NCBI GenBank assembly: GCA_035473395.1
Contig: DATIOF010000152.1
Coordinates: 1-27,935 of the forward strand
Reading direction: 5' to 3'
Length of the DNA: 27,935 nucleotides
Source: AC-32 sp035473395
GTDB taxonomy: Bacteria; Actinomycetota; Thermoleophilia; Gaiellales; Gaiellaceae
The position numbers were made by a program, and so were the translations under genes. Of the stretch, positions 14,185 through 21,328 are shown piece by piece (the stretch's first letter is position 1; every line of letters begins with the position of its first letter). Below the pieces are notes generated by a model. The model was not told the origin of the DNA and made no database searches. It saw only the letters and a program-made list of their open reading frames with translations.

Positions 14185-15060
14185 GAGCTCGAGCACCTGT
14201 AGCGCCCAGGGCTCGTAGCCGTCGCCCGACTCTTTCGGCTTGTACTGCCCGAAGGCGGGCGAGCCGTTTGCCGCCACGGTCGGGATCACACGCGAGCCTT
14301 TGCAGCCGATGCCGGGCCCGAACCACCACGTGAAGATGTCCTCGCGGCCGGAGAGCCAGAGATCGAACGGCGGCATCGACTGCGTCGCGTCCTCGTGGAT
14401 CAGCGCGGTCAGCGCGTCGAGGTCGTAGGCCTCGAAGGCGGCGACGTAGCGGTCGAGCAGCTCGCGGTCGGGCTCGTCGAAGGACGACTCCGGGCTGAGC
14501 TCGGTCTGCTCAAGCGTCGCCCGCGCCCGCTGCAGGGCGCTGTTCACCGAGGCGACGCTCGTCTCGAGCAGCTCGGCCACCTCGGCCGCCTGCCAGCGCA
14601 GCACCTCGCAGAGGATTAGCACCGCGCGCTGCCGCGGCGGCAGGTGCTGCAGCGCCGCGACGAAGGCGAGCCGGATCGTCTCGCGTGAGGCGACGGTCTC
14701 GGCCGGGTCGGCGACGAGCGAGTCCGGCACCGGCTGCAGCCACGGCACGTCCGGGGTGTTCAGGTTCTCGATCACCGGCTCGCCGGCCGGCCCGAGATCC
14801 ATCGGGCGCGCGCGCCGCTCGCGGCCTTCGAGCTGGTCGAGGCAGACGTTGGTCGCGATCTTGTAGAGCCAGGAACGGAGCGACGAGCGGCCCTCGAAGC
14901 GGTCGAGGTTCTTCCAGGCGCGTAGCAGCGTCTCCTGCACCGCGTCCTCGGCCTCGAACGGCGAGCCGAGCATGCGGTAACAGTGCGCGGTCAGCTCGCG
15001 GCGATGCTGTTCGAGCTCGCCGAACGCGGGCGACTGCGCAACGGATTCCACGACGGCCAT
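14095..15060 (-). CDS. ECF sigma factor with C-terminal SnoaL-like domain
   Basis: A 321-residue ECF sigma-70 factor. Region 2 spans about 20-80 (RELTAHCYRMLGSPFEAEDA, LRSWLYKIATNVCLD), region 4 about 135-183 (LQHLPPRQRAVLILCEVLRW, SVASVNSALQRAR), and residues from about 198 form a SnoaL/NTF2-like domain. It resembles the SigG/TIGR02960 group, whose C-terminal domain takes the regulatory role of an anti-sigma factor. No anti-sigma gene is adjacent. ATG 15060 was preferred to GTG 15069 because a CGATGAGTT-N14-CGTCT promoter ends exactly 9 bases before it, as at the STAS gene. The shared promoter implies autoregulation. The 3' end overlaps the STAS gene by 90 bases. Confidence 0.93.
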   Translation of the reverse strand: MAVVESVAQSPAFGELEQHRRELTAHCYRMLGSPFEAEDAVQETLLRAWKNLDRFEGRSSLRSWLYKIATNVCLDQLEGRERRARPMDLGPAGEPVIENLNTPDVPWLQPVPDSLVADPAETVASRETIRLAFVAALQHLPPRQRAVLILCEVLRWQAAEVAELLETSVASVNSALQRARATLEQTELSPESSFDEPDRELLDRYVAAFEAYDLDALTALIHEDATQSMPPFDLWLSGREDIFTWWFGPGIGCKGSRVIPTVAANGSPAFGQYKPKESGDGYEPWALQVLELSGGRVVEFSFFLDTATLFPLFGLPLTFDA

Positions 15061-15069
15061 CCTAGGCAC

Positions 15070-15097
15070 AGACGCCCCGCCTGGCCAAAACTCATCG
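15070..15097 (-). promoter_or_regulatory. ECF-type promoter of the sigma factor gene
   Basis: On the minus strand CGATGAGTT (15097-15089), 14 bases, CGTCT (15074-15070), 9 bases, ATG. It is the third copy of the same promoter within 1.3 kb and the expected signature of an autoregulated ECF sigma factor. It occupies the short gap between the cupredoxin gene and the sigma gene. Confidence 0.75.
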
Positions 15098-15109
15098 CTG
15101 GCCAGCCAG

Positions 15110-15622
15110 CTAGTAGCCGTACCCCTTGCCGGTGGTCGTTCCGGTGTCGGTCATGCCCCCGCTGCCGCCGCCCTGGCCCGTGACCGCGAGCGCGCCCGCC
15201 ATCCCCGAGCTCTTGTGGAACTTGCAGTAGAACGAGACGACACCCGACTTCGGGATCGTGACCGTCACCTCGGCCTTGCCGCCGGGCTGGAGGTCCTTGT
15301 CGATCCCCTGCGAGTCGATCGTGAACGAGTGCTCGGTGTTGCCCTGGTTCTTCAGCTCGAGCGTGACCTTCTCGCCCGCCTTGCCCTCGAGCACGGTCGG
15401 CTTGAAGTAGAAGTCGTTCAGCTCGACCTGGGTCTTGCCGCTGTTCGCGACCGCCTTCGTCCCATGGTCGTTGGCCTGAACGCCGGCGATCGCACGCTGG
15501 CCGCCACCGCCACCGCCACTCTGCTCGGTCGTGGTGCCGCCGGAGCTGTTGTAGCTCGAGCCGCAACCGGCAGCCGCGAGCACGAGCATGCAGCCGGCGA
15601 CGATCACTACGCCTCGTTTCAT
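15110..15622 (-). CDS. Cupredoxin (plastocyanin-like) lipoprotein
   Basis: A 170-residue lipid-anchored blue-copper protein. The signal peptide ends in the lipobox LAAAGC with lipidated Cys20, followed by a Ser/Gly-rich linker (21-42). Type 1 copper ligands are visible: His98 in NTEHSF, then Cys133, His136 and Met141 in FYCKFHKSSGM. The glycine-rich C-terminus ends GKGYGY. Likely outer-face electron carrier or copper-binding protein. The ATG is preceded by a strong Shine-Dalgarno (GAGGAGGG), unlike many leaderless genes here, and a TACCCT box lies 27 bases upstream of the ATG. It is on the same strand as the sigma gene, but that gene has its own promoter. Confidence 0.9.
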   Translation of the reverse strand: MKRGVVIVAGCMLVLAAAGCGSSYNSSGGTTTEQSGGGGGGQRAIAGVQANDHGTKAVANSGKTQVELNDFYFKPTVLEGKAGEKVTLELKNQGNTEHSFTIDSQGIDKDLQPGGKAEVTVTIPKSGVVSFYCKFHKSSGMAGALAVTGQGGGSGGMTDTGTTTGKGYGY

Positions 15623-15696
15623 CGGTCCCTCCTCTCGCCCCATCGCTGGAGGGTACGAGACGAGCTGTTCCGCGGATTCGCTAGGGGCAAGCCCTC

Positions 15697-16176
15697 CTAG
15701 AGGAGCCTGAGCCGCTCGACGCAGCCTTCGAAGATGCCGCTCGAGTCGGCGACCTGCGCGAGCAGGCCAAGCAGCTCGGTGCGCTGGTCATCGTCGAGCC
15801 CGGCGAGGAGCTCCTCCTCGACCGTCGCGGCGATCTTCTTGGCGTCCTCGAGCCGGGCGCTGCCCTTGGCGGAGACCTCGACGATGTGACGCCGCCGGTC
15901 CTCCGGGTCCCGTTTGCGCACGATCAGGCCGTCGGCCTCGAGATCGTTCAGCAGGCCGACGAGCTTGCTCGGGTCGACGCCGATCGTCTCGATCAGCGCC
16001 TGCTGGCTCGTCGGTCGGGCCTGCACCTCGAACAACACGCCGAGGTGGCGCGGCGTCAGCCCGAGTGGCTTGAGCGCCTTCTCGAACCGGCGCTCGGCGG
16101 CCTTGCCGATCTTCAGCAGCAGCATCCCGGCCGTGGGTGCCCAGTGCGGCGCGAGCTTGGTGTCAGTTGTTGCCAT
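15697..16176 (-). CDS. MarR family transcriptional regulator
   Basis: A 159-residue winged-helix dimeric repressor. The DNA-binding core spans about residues 45-105: LTPRHLGVLFEVQ, TSQQALIETIGVDPSKLVGLLNDLEADGLI and the wing RKRDPEDRRRHIVEVS. Amphipathic helices for dimerisation flank it. It is divergent from an MFS exporter gene, the classic MarR-EmrB arrangement, so it probably represses both itself and the exporter and is released by a small phenolic or drug-like ligand. TAAGGT lies 6 bases before the ATG, so its transcript is likely leaderless. Confidence 0.93.
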   Translation of the reverse strand: MATTDTKLAPHWAPTAGMLLLKIGKAAERRFEKALKPLGLTPRHLGVLFEVQARPTSQQALIETIGVDPSKLVGLLNDLEADGLIVRKRDPEDRRRHIVEVSAKGSARLEDAKKIAATVEEELLAGLDDDQRTELLGLLAQVADSSGIFEGCVERLRLL

Positions 16177-16203
16177 ATCGAAACCTTAGCATCTTTCGGA
16201 TAT
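16175..16203. promoter_or_regulatory. Candidate MarR operator (imperfect inverted repeat)
   Basis: ATATCGAAA (16175-16183) and TTTCGGATAT (16194-16203) are inverted copies differing by one extra base, with a 10-base centre. The repeat covers the MarR -10 box and start codon and abuts the exporter -35 box, where binding would shut off both genes. Assignment by position and symmetry only. Confidence 0.4.
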
Positions 16204-16210
16204 TTGACAA
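16183..16210 (-). promoter_or_regulatory. marR-like gene promoter
   Basis: On the minus strand TTGTCA (16210-16205), 16 bases, TAAGGT (16188-16183), then 6 bases to the ATG. The -35 hexamer lies on the same bases as the exporter's TTGACA on the other strand, so polymerase cannot occupy both at once. Confidence 0.55.
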
Positions 16211-16233
16211 GGCATGATCGTTTACGGTAGAAA
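16204..16233 (+). promoter_or_regulatory. Promoter of the second MFS exporter gene
   Basis: TTGACA (16204-16209), 18 bases, TAGAAA (16228-16233). The -35 is a perfect match to consensus. The predicted leader is about 30 bases and includes GAGAGGGAG ahead of ATG 16270. Confidence 0.6.
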
Positions 16234-16269
16234 AGGATTGTGACCAGCAACGAAGAGAGGGAGAATCCC

Positions 16270-17733
16270 ATGCCGAGCGAGACGAAAGACCGCCGCTGGA
16301 TCGCACTTGCGGTGCTGGTGGCGGCGCAGTTCATGGTGGTGCTCGACGTCGCGATCGTGAATGTCGCGCTGCCGTCGATCCAGACTGACCTCCACTTCAG
16401 CGAGCAGAGCCTGCAGTGGGTGATCACCGCCTACGCGATCATGTTCGGCGGCTTCCTGCTCCTCGGCGGCCGCATGGCCGACCTGCTCGGCCGGCGGCGA
16501 CTGTTCATCGCGGGCGTCGCCCTCTTCACGGTCAGCTCGCTGCTCGCGGGCTTCGCCTGGTCGTCCGGCTCGCTGATCGCCTTCCGCGCGACCCAGGGAC
16601 TGGGCGGCGCGTTGCTCGCACCCGCCGCGCTCTCGATCCTGACGACGACGTTCGCCGCGGGCCGCGAGCGCAACATCGCGCTCGGCGTCTGGGGCGCCGT
16701 CTCCGGCAGCGGCGCGGCCGCGGGCGTGCTGCTCGGCGGTTTCCTGACGAGCTCGCTCGCCTGGTCGTGGATCTTCTTCATCAACGTCCCGGTCGGCGTC
16801 GCGCTCGTCGCGGTGGCGCCCTTGCTGCTGCGCGAGAGCCGCGCGGAGCTGGGACACCGGCACTTCGACTTCGCCGGCGCGATCACCATCACGAGCGGCC
16901 TGATGCTGCTCGTCTACGCAATGACGCGCGCGACCGAGGTCGGCTGGGGCAGCGCGGAGACGATCGGCGTGCTCGCAGCCTCGGCGGCGCTGATCCTCTC
17001 CTTCGTCGCGATCGAGCTGCGCTCCAAGGCGCCGCTGCTGCCGATGCGGATCTTCCGCCTGCGCTCGCTCACCGGCGCGAACGTGACCTCCTTCCTGGTC
17101 GGCACCGCGCTCTTCTCGCAGTTCTTCCTCGGCACGCTCTACATGCAGCAGGTGCTCCACTACTCCGCGATGAAGACCGGTGTCGCGTACCTGCCGCTGA
17201 CGCTGACGATCATCGCGCTCGCCGGCGTCGCCCAGAGCCTGGTAACGAAGGTCGGCGTCCGCCGCGTGCTCCCGGTCGGGCTCGTGCTGGCCACCGCGGC
17301 GCTCATCCTGCTGGCGCAGCTGCCGCCCGACGGGAAGTACTTCTTCGACATCTTCCCGGCCTTCGTGCTGAGCGCGATCGGCCTGGCCTTCACCTTCATC
17401 CCGCTGACGATTGCGGCGCTGATGGGAGTCCAGGAGTCCGACGCGGGCGTCGCGTCCGGCCTGTTCAACACCACCCAGCAGATCGGCGGGGCGGTCGGCC
17501 TGGCCGCGGCCTCGACGATCGCGATCACCTTCACCGGCCACTACGTCCATAGCCACCCCGGAGCCACCGCGCTCAGCGCGCCGGCCCTCACCTACGGCTT
17601 CCAGATCACCTTCTACGTCCTCGCCGGCGTGGCCGCGCTCGCTGCGGTGCTGTCGGCCCTCCTGATCGAGCCGAAGGCCCAGGAGGCCGACGTGGTCGAG
17701 CTGGAGCTGACACCCGTCGAGGAGGCCGCCTGA
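16270..17733 (+). CDS. MFS exporter, DHA2 (14-TM) family, MarR-linked
   Basis: A 487-residue proton-driven multidrug-type exporter. DVAIVNVALPSI in helix 1, GGRMADLLGRRR in loop 2-3, RATQGLGGALLAPAA in the helix 4-5 region, and about 14 membrane helices. The C-terminal tail is acidic (VVELELTPVEEAA). I chose ATG 16270 because GAGAGGGAG lies 6-7 bases before it. An in-frame GTG at 16240 would add 10 polar residues and has no binding site. Related in sequence to the exporter at 12403-13836 but under different control: MarR here, ECF sigma there. The stop overlaps the next ATG (TGATG). Confidence 0.94.
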   Translation: MPSETKDRRWIALAVLVAAQFMVVLDVAIVNVALPSIQTDLHFSEQSLQWVITAYAIMFGGFLLLGGRMADLLGRRRLFIAGVALFTVSSLLAGFAWSSGSLIAFRATQGLGGALLAPAALSILTTTFAAGRERNIALGVWGAVSGSGAAAGVLLGGFLTSSLAWSWIFFINVPVGVALVAVAPLLLRESRAELGHRHFDFAGAITITSGLMLLVYAMTRATEVGWGSAETIGVLAASAALILSFVAIELRSKAPLLPMRIFRLRSLTGANVTSFLVGTALFSQFFLGTLYMQQVLHYSAMKTGVAYLPLTLTIIALAGVAQSLVTKVGVRRVLPVGLVLATAALILLAQLPPDGKYFFDIFPAFVLSAIGLAFTFIPLTIAALMGVQESDAGVASGLFNTTQQIGGAVGLAAASTIAITFTGHYVHSHPGATALSAPALTYGFQITFYVLAGVAALAAVLSALLIEPKAQEADVVELELTPVEEAA

Positions 17734-17915
17734 TGCCGGACCACGAGATCGACGCGCTCCTGTTGCAGATCCGGACCGTCGTCCTCGAGCTGCGGAGGCT
17801 CGAGGGCGACGGCCTCGACGGGCTCGTCCTCAGCGCGCGACGCCAGGATCTCGAAGGCCTCAAGTCGCGGCTGGCCGAGCTCGTCAGCCACGACCCGAGC
17901 CTCGCCGCCGCCTGA
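17733..17915 (+). CDS. Small hypothetical protein coupled to the exporter
   Basis: A 60-residue protein (MPDHEIDALLLQIRTVVLEL...) that is mostly charged and leucine-rich with heptad-like spacing, so a short helical or coiled-coil protein. No cysteines, no membrane segment. Its ATG shares the final base of the exporter stop codon, which implies translational coupling and argues that it is real. Function unknown. It could be an accessory or regulator of the transporter. Confidence 0.55.
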   Translation: MPDHEIDALLLQIRTVVLELRRLEGDGLDGLVLSARRQDLEGLKSRLAELVSHDPSLAAA

Positions 17916-17921
17916 GATACT
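17916..17921 (+). promoter_or_regulatory. Possible -10 box (GATACT)
   Basis: GATACT lies 6 bases before the ATG at 17928, in the 12-base gap after the preceding stop. Position fits a leaderless transcript, but no -35 was identified, and read-through from the exporter operon is equally possible. Confidence 0.25.
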
Positions 17922-17927
17922 CATCAC

Positions 17928-18143
17928 ATGAGCGACGAGCGGGGCGAGCACGAGGACGAGAGCCCGCTCGCCCACCCCATCGAGGCGGTCGAGCACGAGG
18001 TCGAGCACCTGGCCGACGTCGCCGAAGAAGGCGAGAGCCCGGCAACGCCTGCGATTCTTGGGGTCAGCCTGATCGTCGTGTTGATCCCGGTGGTCGCGAT
18101 CGTGATCGCCGCTTCCTTCCTCATCGCGCACTTCATCGGCTGA
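17928..18143 (+). CDS. Small single-pass membrane protein
   Basis: A 71-residue protein with a very acidic, histidine-bearing N-terminal half (DERGEHEDESPLAHPIEAVEHEVEHLADVAEE...) and one strong membrane helix at about 42-68 ending at the C-terminus. Likely N-terminus in the cytoplasm. The EH/HE-rich segment could bind metal, but nothing proves it. No family recognised. It lies 12 bases after the previous small gene and converges on the zinc-ribbon gene with a 22-base gap that holds no obvious terminator. Confidence 0.6.
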   Translation: MSDERGEHEDESPLAHPIEAVEHEVEHLADVAEEGESPATPAILGVSLIVVLIPVVAIVIAASFLIAHFIG

Positions 18144-18165
18144 CGAACGGCGACAGGGTCGCGGG

Positions 18166-18555
18166 CTAGTTCAACAGCAGGTACGCGCTGAGCGCGATCG
18201 CGAGCGGCACCAGCCAGCAGAGCGGCGCCAGCACGAGGCCGAGCACGACGCCGCGGGCGAGGCCGGCCGTGCGCGCGAGCTCTTCCTCGTGCCAGGCGCC
18301 CAGCTCCGGTGGGAACGCTTGGGCGAGCTCGTCGCGGAACGGGCTCGTGCTCTCGAGCTCCCAGAGCAGTCCGCCGCAGCTCGGACACTCGGGCAGCTGC
18401 CGAACCGAGCGGACCCTCCTGCCGCAAGCTGCGCAGGCGAAGTTCCCGATCGTCTCTGAGCCGGTCGACCAGAAGGCGACGAAGTCAGGCTCCGGCCGGC
18501 CGGTGGGTGCCGGCCGGAGCGTTGTCTCTTGAACCGAGACCGCGCGCAAGCTCAC
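18166..18555 (-). CDS. Zinc-ribbon protein with C-terminal membrane helix
   Basis: A 129-residue protein. A zinc ribbon of two CxxC pairs (CAAC and CPSC, 12 residues apart) lies at about 40-59, followed by a linker containing LGAWHEEELARTAG and a long hydrophobic C-terminal helix region (about 100-127, possibly two short helices). It begins with GTG overlapping the stop of the Ig-like secreted protein gene (GTGA), so the two are co-translated. The tail-anchored topology would leave the ribbon in the cytoplasm. Function not recognised. Confidence 0.65.
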   Translation of the reverse strand: MSLRAVSVQETTLRPAPTGRPEPDFVAFWSTGSETIGNFACAACGRRVRSVRQLPECPSCGGLLWELESTSPFRDELAQAFPPELGAWHEEELARTAGLARGVVLGLVLAPLCWLVPLAIALSAYLLLN

Positions 18556-19574
18556 GCGTGCCTGGCCTTGCCCTTGTGCTTGGCGCGTGGGATGCGAACG
18601 CCGGTCTTGCGCGAGACCTTCGCGCTCGGCGTCCGGGCGACCGCGTTGAGGACCAGCCGGCGGCCGAAGGCAACCGCGCGCAGCGGGAGCAGGATCGTGG
18701 CGCTCCCCTTCGGCCCCGTGAGCGCGGACTTCGGAGCGCGCACGAGACGGCCGCTCTTGGTCGAGCGGACACTGACGGTGGCGCCCTTGACGAGCGAGCC
18801 CCGCAGGTCACGGACGGTGACGATCATCCGCAGCCGGTGGGTCTTCCGCACGTTCGTCGTGACGAAGGCGATCCGGCCGAACCGAACGCCCACGGCCTGG
18901 CTGGCAGTGACGGTGCCCGGGGCCGTGACCGGCGTCTGGATCGTCTCCGAGTTGCCGTTCTTGTCGGTGGCGGAGAGCGTGATCACCTTCGTCGTCCCCG
19001 GCACCTGCACGCTGAACGTGCCGCCCGGGCCCAGCGTCCCGAGCACGTCCTGGCCGTTCAGCGTCAGGCTCGAGAGGTTCCCGTGGTCGAGCACACCGCC
19101 GCTGACGGTCAGGGGATTGCCGTTGCCGGTCCCGGTCGGGGCCAGCAGCGAGATCCCGGCCTGCTCTAGAGAATCGAGCACGCCGGCGGGGATCACGCCG
19201 CCGGGGCCGAGCAGGGTCCCGGTCAGCGGGACCTCGAACGTCGTCTGCTGTCCGGTCGCGCCTTGCTTGAGTGCGAGCGCGATCGAGCTGGCGCCGTTCA
19301 GGGGCACGCTGGCGGAGAAGGCACCGGCGGCGTCGAGCCCGACCGGCTGGCCGTTGATGGTCAGCGTGCTGGTCGACGAGCCCGACTCGAGCGTCCCGGT
19401 CACCGTCGCGGTGTGGTTGGCCACCGCGATCGGGCCGAGCTTCAGCAGCGGCGTGGCTGTCGAGGCGGCCGACACCGAGACGAGCACGAGCATGGATACG
19501 AGGGCGGCGAGCAGCCCAAGCCGTACGTATGTCGCCACTCGCGTGGCGAACGGATGGAGTCTGCGGTTTGTCAT
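18552..19574 (-). CDS. Secreted Ig-like repeat protein
   Basis: A 340-residue exported protein. An N-terminal basic stretch and hydrophobic helix (about 17-37) form a signal peptide or anchor. Two related beta-rich repeats follow: LTINGQPVGLDAAGAFSASV and LTLNGQDVLGTLGPGGTFSV, each leading into an alternating hydrophobic stretch, as in bacterial Ig-like (Big) domains. A third domain near 250-315 (VTVRDLRGSLVKGATVSVRS, LTGPKGSATILLPL) resembles a Big-1-type fold. The tail is strongly basic (RAKHKGKARHA), suited to wall or acidic-polymer binding. It is divergent from the subtilisin gene. Adhesin, scaffold or wall protein is inference. Confidence 0.72.
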   Translation of the reverse strand: MTNRRLHPFATRVATYVRLGLLAALVSMLVLVSVSAASTATPLLKLGPIAVANHTATVTGTLESGSSTSTLTINGQPVGLDAAGAFSASVPLNGASSIALALKQGATGQQTTFEVPLTGTLLGPGGVIPAGVLDSLEQAGISLLAPTGTGNGNPLTVSGGVLDHGNLSSLTLNGQDVLGTLGPGGTFSVQVPGTTKVITLSATDKNGNSETIQTPVTAPGTVTASQAVGVRFGRIAFVTTNVRKTHRLRMIVTVRDLRGSLVKGATVSVRSTKSGRLVRAPKSALTGPKGSATILLPLRAVAFGRRLVLNAVARTPSAKVSRKTGVRIPRAKHKGKARHA

Positions 19575-19600
19575 GCCCGGTAAGGGGGCGGAGCGGCGGG

Positions 19601-19629
19601 AAACTTGCGGTCGGCTTTCGCGCAGGTTT
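19601..19629. repeat. Intergenic inverted repeat between the Ig-like and subtilisin genes
   Basis: AAACTTGCG (19601-19609) and CGCAGGTTT (19621-19629) are inverted copies with one mismatch and an 11-base centre, in the gap between two divergent secreted-protein genes. Could be an operator shared by both promoters. No recognised binding motif. Confidence 0.3.
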
Positions 19630-19658
19630 TCTCGCCGCGGTGTCCCTCAGGCAGGGAG

Positions 19659-21104
19659 ATGCTGGTAGAACGCCTGACAGCGATCGCATTCGCGGTTGCG
19701 ACGCTCGTGCCGCTGCCATCCTCTCCGGCTCGGTTTGAGGTCGGCTACCGGGCCGGCGCGGCGGCGGAGGTGCAGCAGCTCGAGGCTCGCCTGGGGCTCA
19801 CGCGCGTCGCCAACATCCCGCAGCTGCGAATCGACGTCGTTGAGGGAGACGCCCGCATGCTCGCCGAGCTCGGAACGGCTTCGGCCGTCGAGTGGACGGC
19901 GCCGGACCGGCGCGTCAACGCCCTCGGCGCGCCGAATGACCCGCTCTGGCTCTCTCAGTGGTCGCCGCTCAAGACCCACGCGCCCGAGGCCTGGAGCAGG
20001 ACGACCGGCGACCCGGCCACGGTCGTGGCGGTCGTCGACACTGGGGTCGATCCTTCCCAGCCGGACCTCGCCGGGCGTCTCGCGCCGGGCTACGACTTCG
20101 TCAACGGCGACTCGAATCCCGAAGACGACAACGGTCACGGCACCGCCGTGGCCGGCATCGTCGCCGCTGCCGGCGACAACCACATAGGCGTTGCCGGCTA
20201 CTGCTGGCGCTGCGGCGTGATCCCGCTGAAGGCACTCGACGCGAACGGCGGCGGCTTCGCCTCGGACGTCGCGCGGGCCGTCGTCTGGGCGAGCGACCAC
20301 GGCGCCCGGGTGATCAACACGAGCCTCGGCGGCCCGCTCGAGGACGCGGCGCTCGCGGCGGCCGCCCAGTACGCGCAAGCTCGAGGTGCCCTCCTGGTCG
20401 CCGCCGCCGGTAACGACAGCAGCTCGCAGCTGGACTACCCGGCTGCTTTGCCTGCGGTCGTGAGCGTCGGCGCCTCGAACCGGGCCGATGCGCTGTACCC
20501 CTTCTCCAACCGGGGCGCCGCGATGGCCGCGCCCGGCGAGAACACGACGACCGCGCTCGGCGGCGGCTACGAGACGTTCCTCGGGACGTCCTCGGCAGCG
20601 CCGGTCGTGAGCGGGATCGCGGCGCTCCTCTTCAGCCTGGTTCCGAACGCGACCCCGGCCGAGGTCGCAGGCGCCCTCGAGCAAAGCGCTACGCCGATCG
20701 CCGGCGTTACCTTCGGCCGCATCGACGCCCAACGAGCGCTGGCGAACCTCGTGCCTCCGCCGCCGGTGGCCACGCCGCCGCCCGCGAAGGGCAGCGACGC
20801 CAAGCCTCCCCCCGCAGCGACCGTGACGCGCTCCGGCCGGATCGGCGCCAACGGCAGGAGCTATTCGCTCACGACCGGGGCCGGTCGGCTGGTCGCGCGC
20901 CTGGTCGTCCACGGCGGCTCCGGCGGGCGCAGCAGGCTGAGCCTGTTCCACCAGGGTCGTCGCGTCGCGACGGCCGGTGGCGAGTCGGGGGTCCGCGTGC
21001 AGGCGACAGTGCGGCGAGGTCGTTACCGGCTGGTCATCTCGGGCCCCGCCGACGCGTCGTTCGTCTTGAAGCTGCGCTACCCGCGGGGACGCGGGGCCGG
21101 CTGA
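19659..21104 (+). CDS. Secreted subtilisin-family (S8) serine protease
   Basis: A 481-residue exported protease. Signal peptide about 1-24; a propeptide-like domain about 25-85; then the S8 catalytic domain with Asp127 (VVDTGVD), His160 (NGHGTAVAGI), oxyanion Asn252 (AAGND) and the nucleophile Ser311 (GTSSAAPVVSG). A proline-rich linker (366-387) leads to a C-terminal beta-rich domain (390-475) resembling prepeptidase/PPC-like domains. Two cysteines (CWRC) may form a disulfide. I chose ATG 19659 because it gives a proper signal peptide; an in-frame start 18 codons upstream would add a polar extension. The triad is complete, so it should be active. Substrate unknown. Confidence 0.92.
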   Translation: MLVERLTAIAFAVATLVPLPSSPARFEVGYRAGAAAEVQQLEARLGLTRVANIPQLRIDVVEGDARMLAELGTASAVEWTAPDRRVNALGAPNDPLWLSQWSPLKTHAPEAWSRTTGDPATVVAVVDTGVDPSQPDLAGRLAPGYDFVNGDSNPEDDNGHGTAVAGIVAAAGDNHIGVAGYCWRCGVIPLKALDANGGGFASDVARAVVWASDHGARVINTSLGGPLEDAALAAAAQYAQARGALLVAAAGNDSSSQLDYPAALPAVVSVGASNRADALYPFSNRGAAMAAPGENTTTALGGGYETFLGTSSAAPVVSGIAALLFSLVPNATPAEVAGALEQSATPIAGVTFGRIDAQRALANLVPPPPVATPPPAKGSDAKPPPAATVTRSGRIGANGRSYSLTTGAGRLVARLVVHGGSGGRSRLSLFHQGRRVATAGGESGVRVQATVRRGRYRLVISGPADASFVLKLRYPRGRGAG

Positions 21105-21328
21105 CTGACGGAGGGGGAGAGGAACGACATCAGGGCCGGCCCCGCTGGGGACGGGTCGTCTGCTTGGTTGCCGCTGCCCCGGAAATCTTGCGCGTCCTGA
21201 GCGCGAACCAGCCGAGAGCTTTCAACAGGTTTGGGAAGAAAAATCCTGCCTAACTCGCTGTTTCCTCTTGTCAATGTTCACTCGCACGAGCGATTGCCGC
21301 AGGCGTCGCAAGCGACGTTCCTGTGTCT
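21105..21328. other. Non-coding gap upstream of the proline-rich pair
   Basis: About 220 bases without a gene. The left half is GC-rich with no convincing terminator (only CCCC-GCT-GGGG, no T run). Bases 21223-21262 are the most AT-rich stretch nearby and contain GGGAAG and TAACT about 17 bases apart, a possible promoter for the proline-rich protein and sigma factor genes. A small hairpin (CGTCG-CAAG-CGACG, 21304-21317) lies just before the start codon. No Shine-Dalgarno is evident. Confidence 0.35.

Noticed and set aside
15061..15069. GTG start three codons upstream for the ECF sigma factor
   Set aside because: The shared promoter places ATG exactly 9 bases after CGTCT, as for the STAS gene, so the ATG is favoured.
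16222..17556. A 444-codon open frame antisense to the second MFS exporter
   Set aside because: Highly charged repetitive composition (RRDERDAD-like), no motif, mirror of a certain transporter gene.
17915..17935. ACTCATC near 17920 as a fourth ECF promoter
   Set aside because: On neither strand is it followed at 14 bases by CGTCT, and the first element matches only partly.
21105..21180. Terminator after the subtilisin gene
   Set aside because: Only a short CCCC-GCT-GGGG stem without a following T run; not enough to call.
21304..21317. Small hairpin before the proline-rich protein as a regulatory RNA
   Set aside because: A 5-bp stem in GC-rich DNA is expected by chance; noted only within the gap description.
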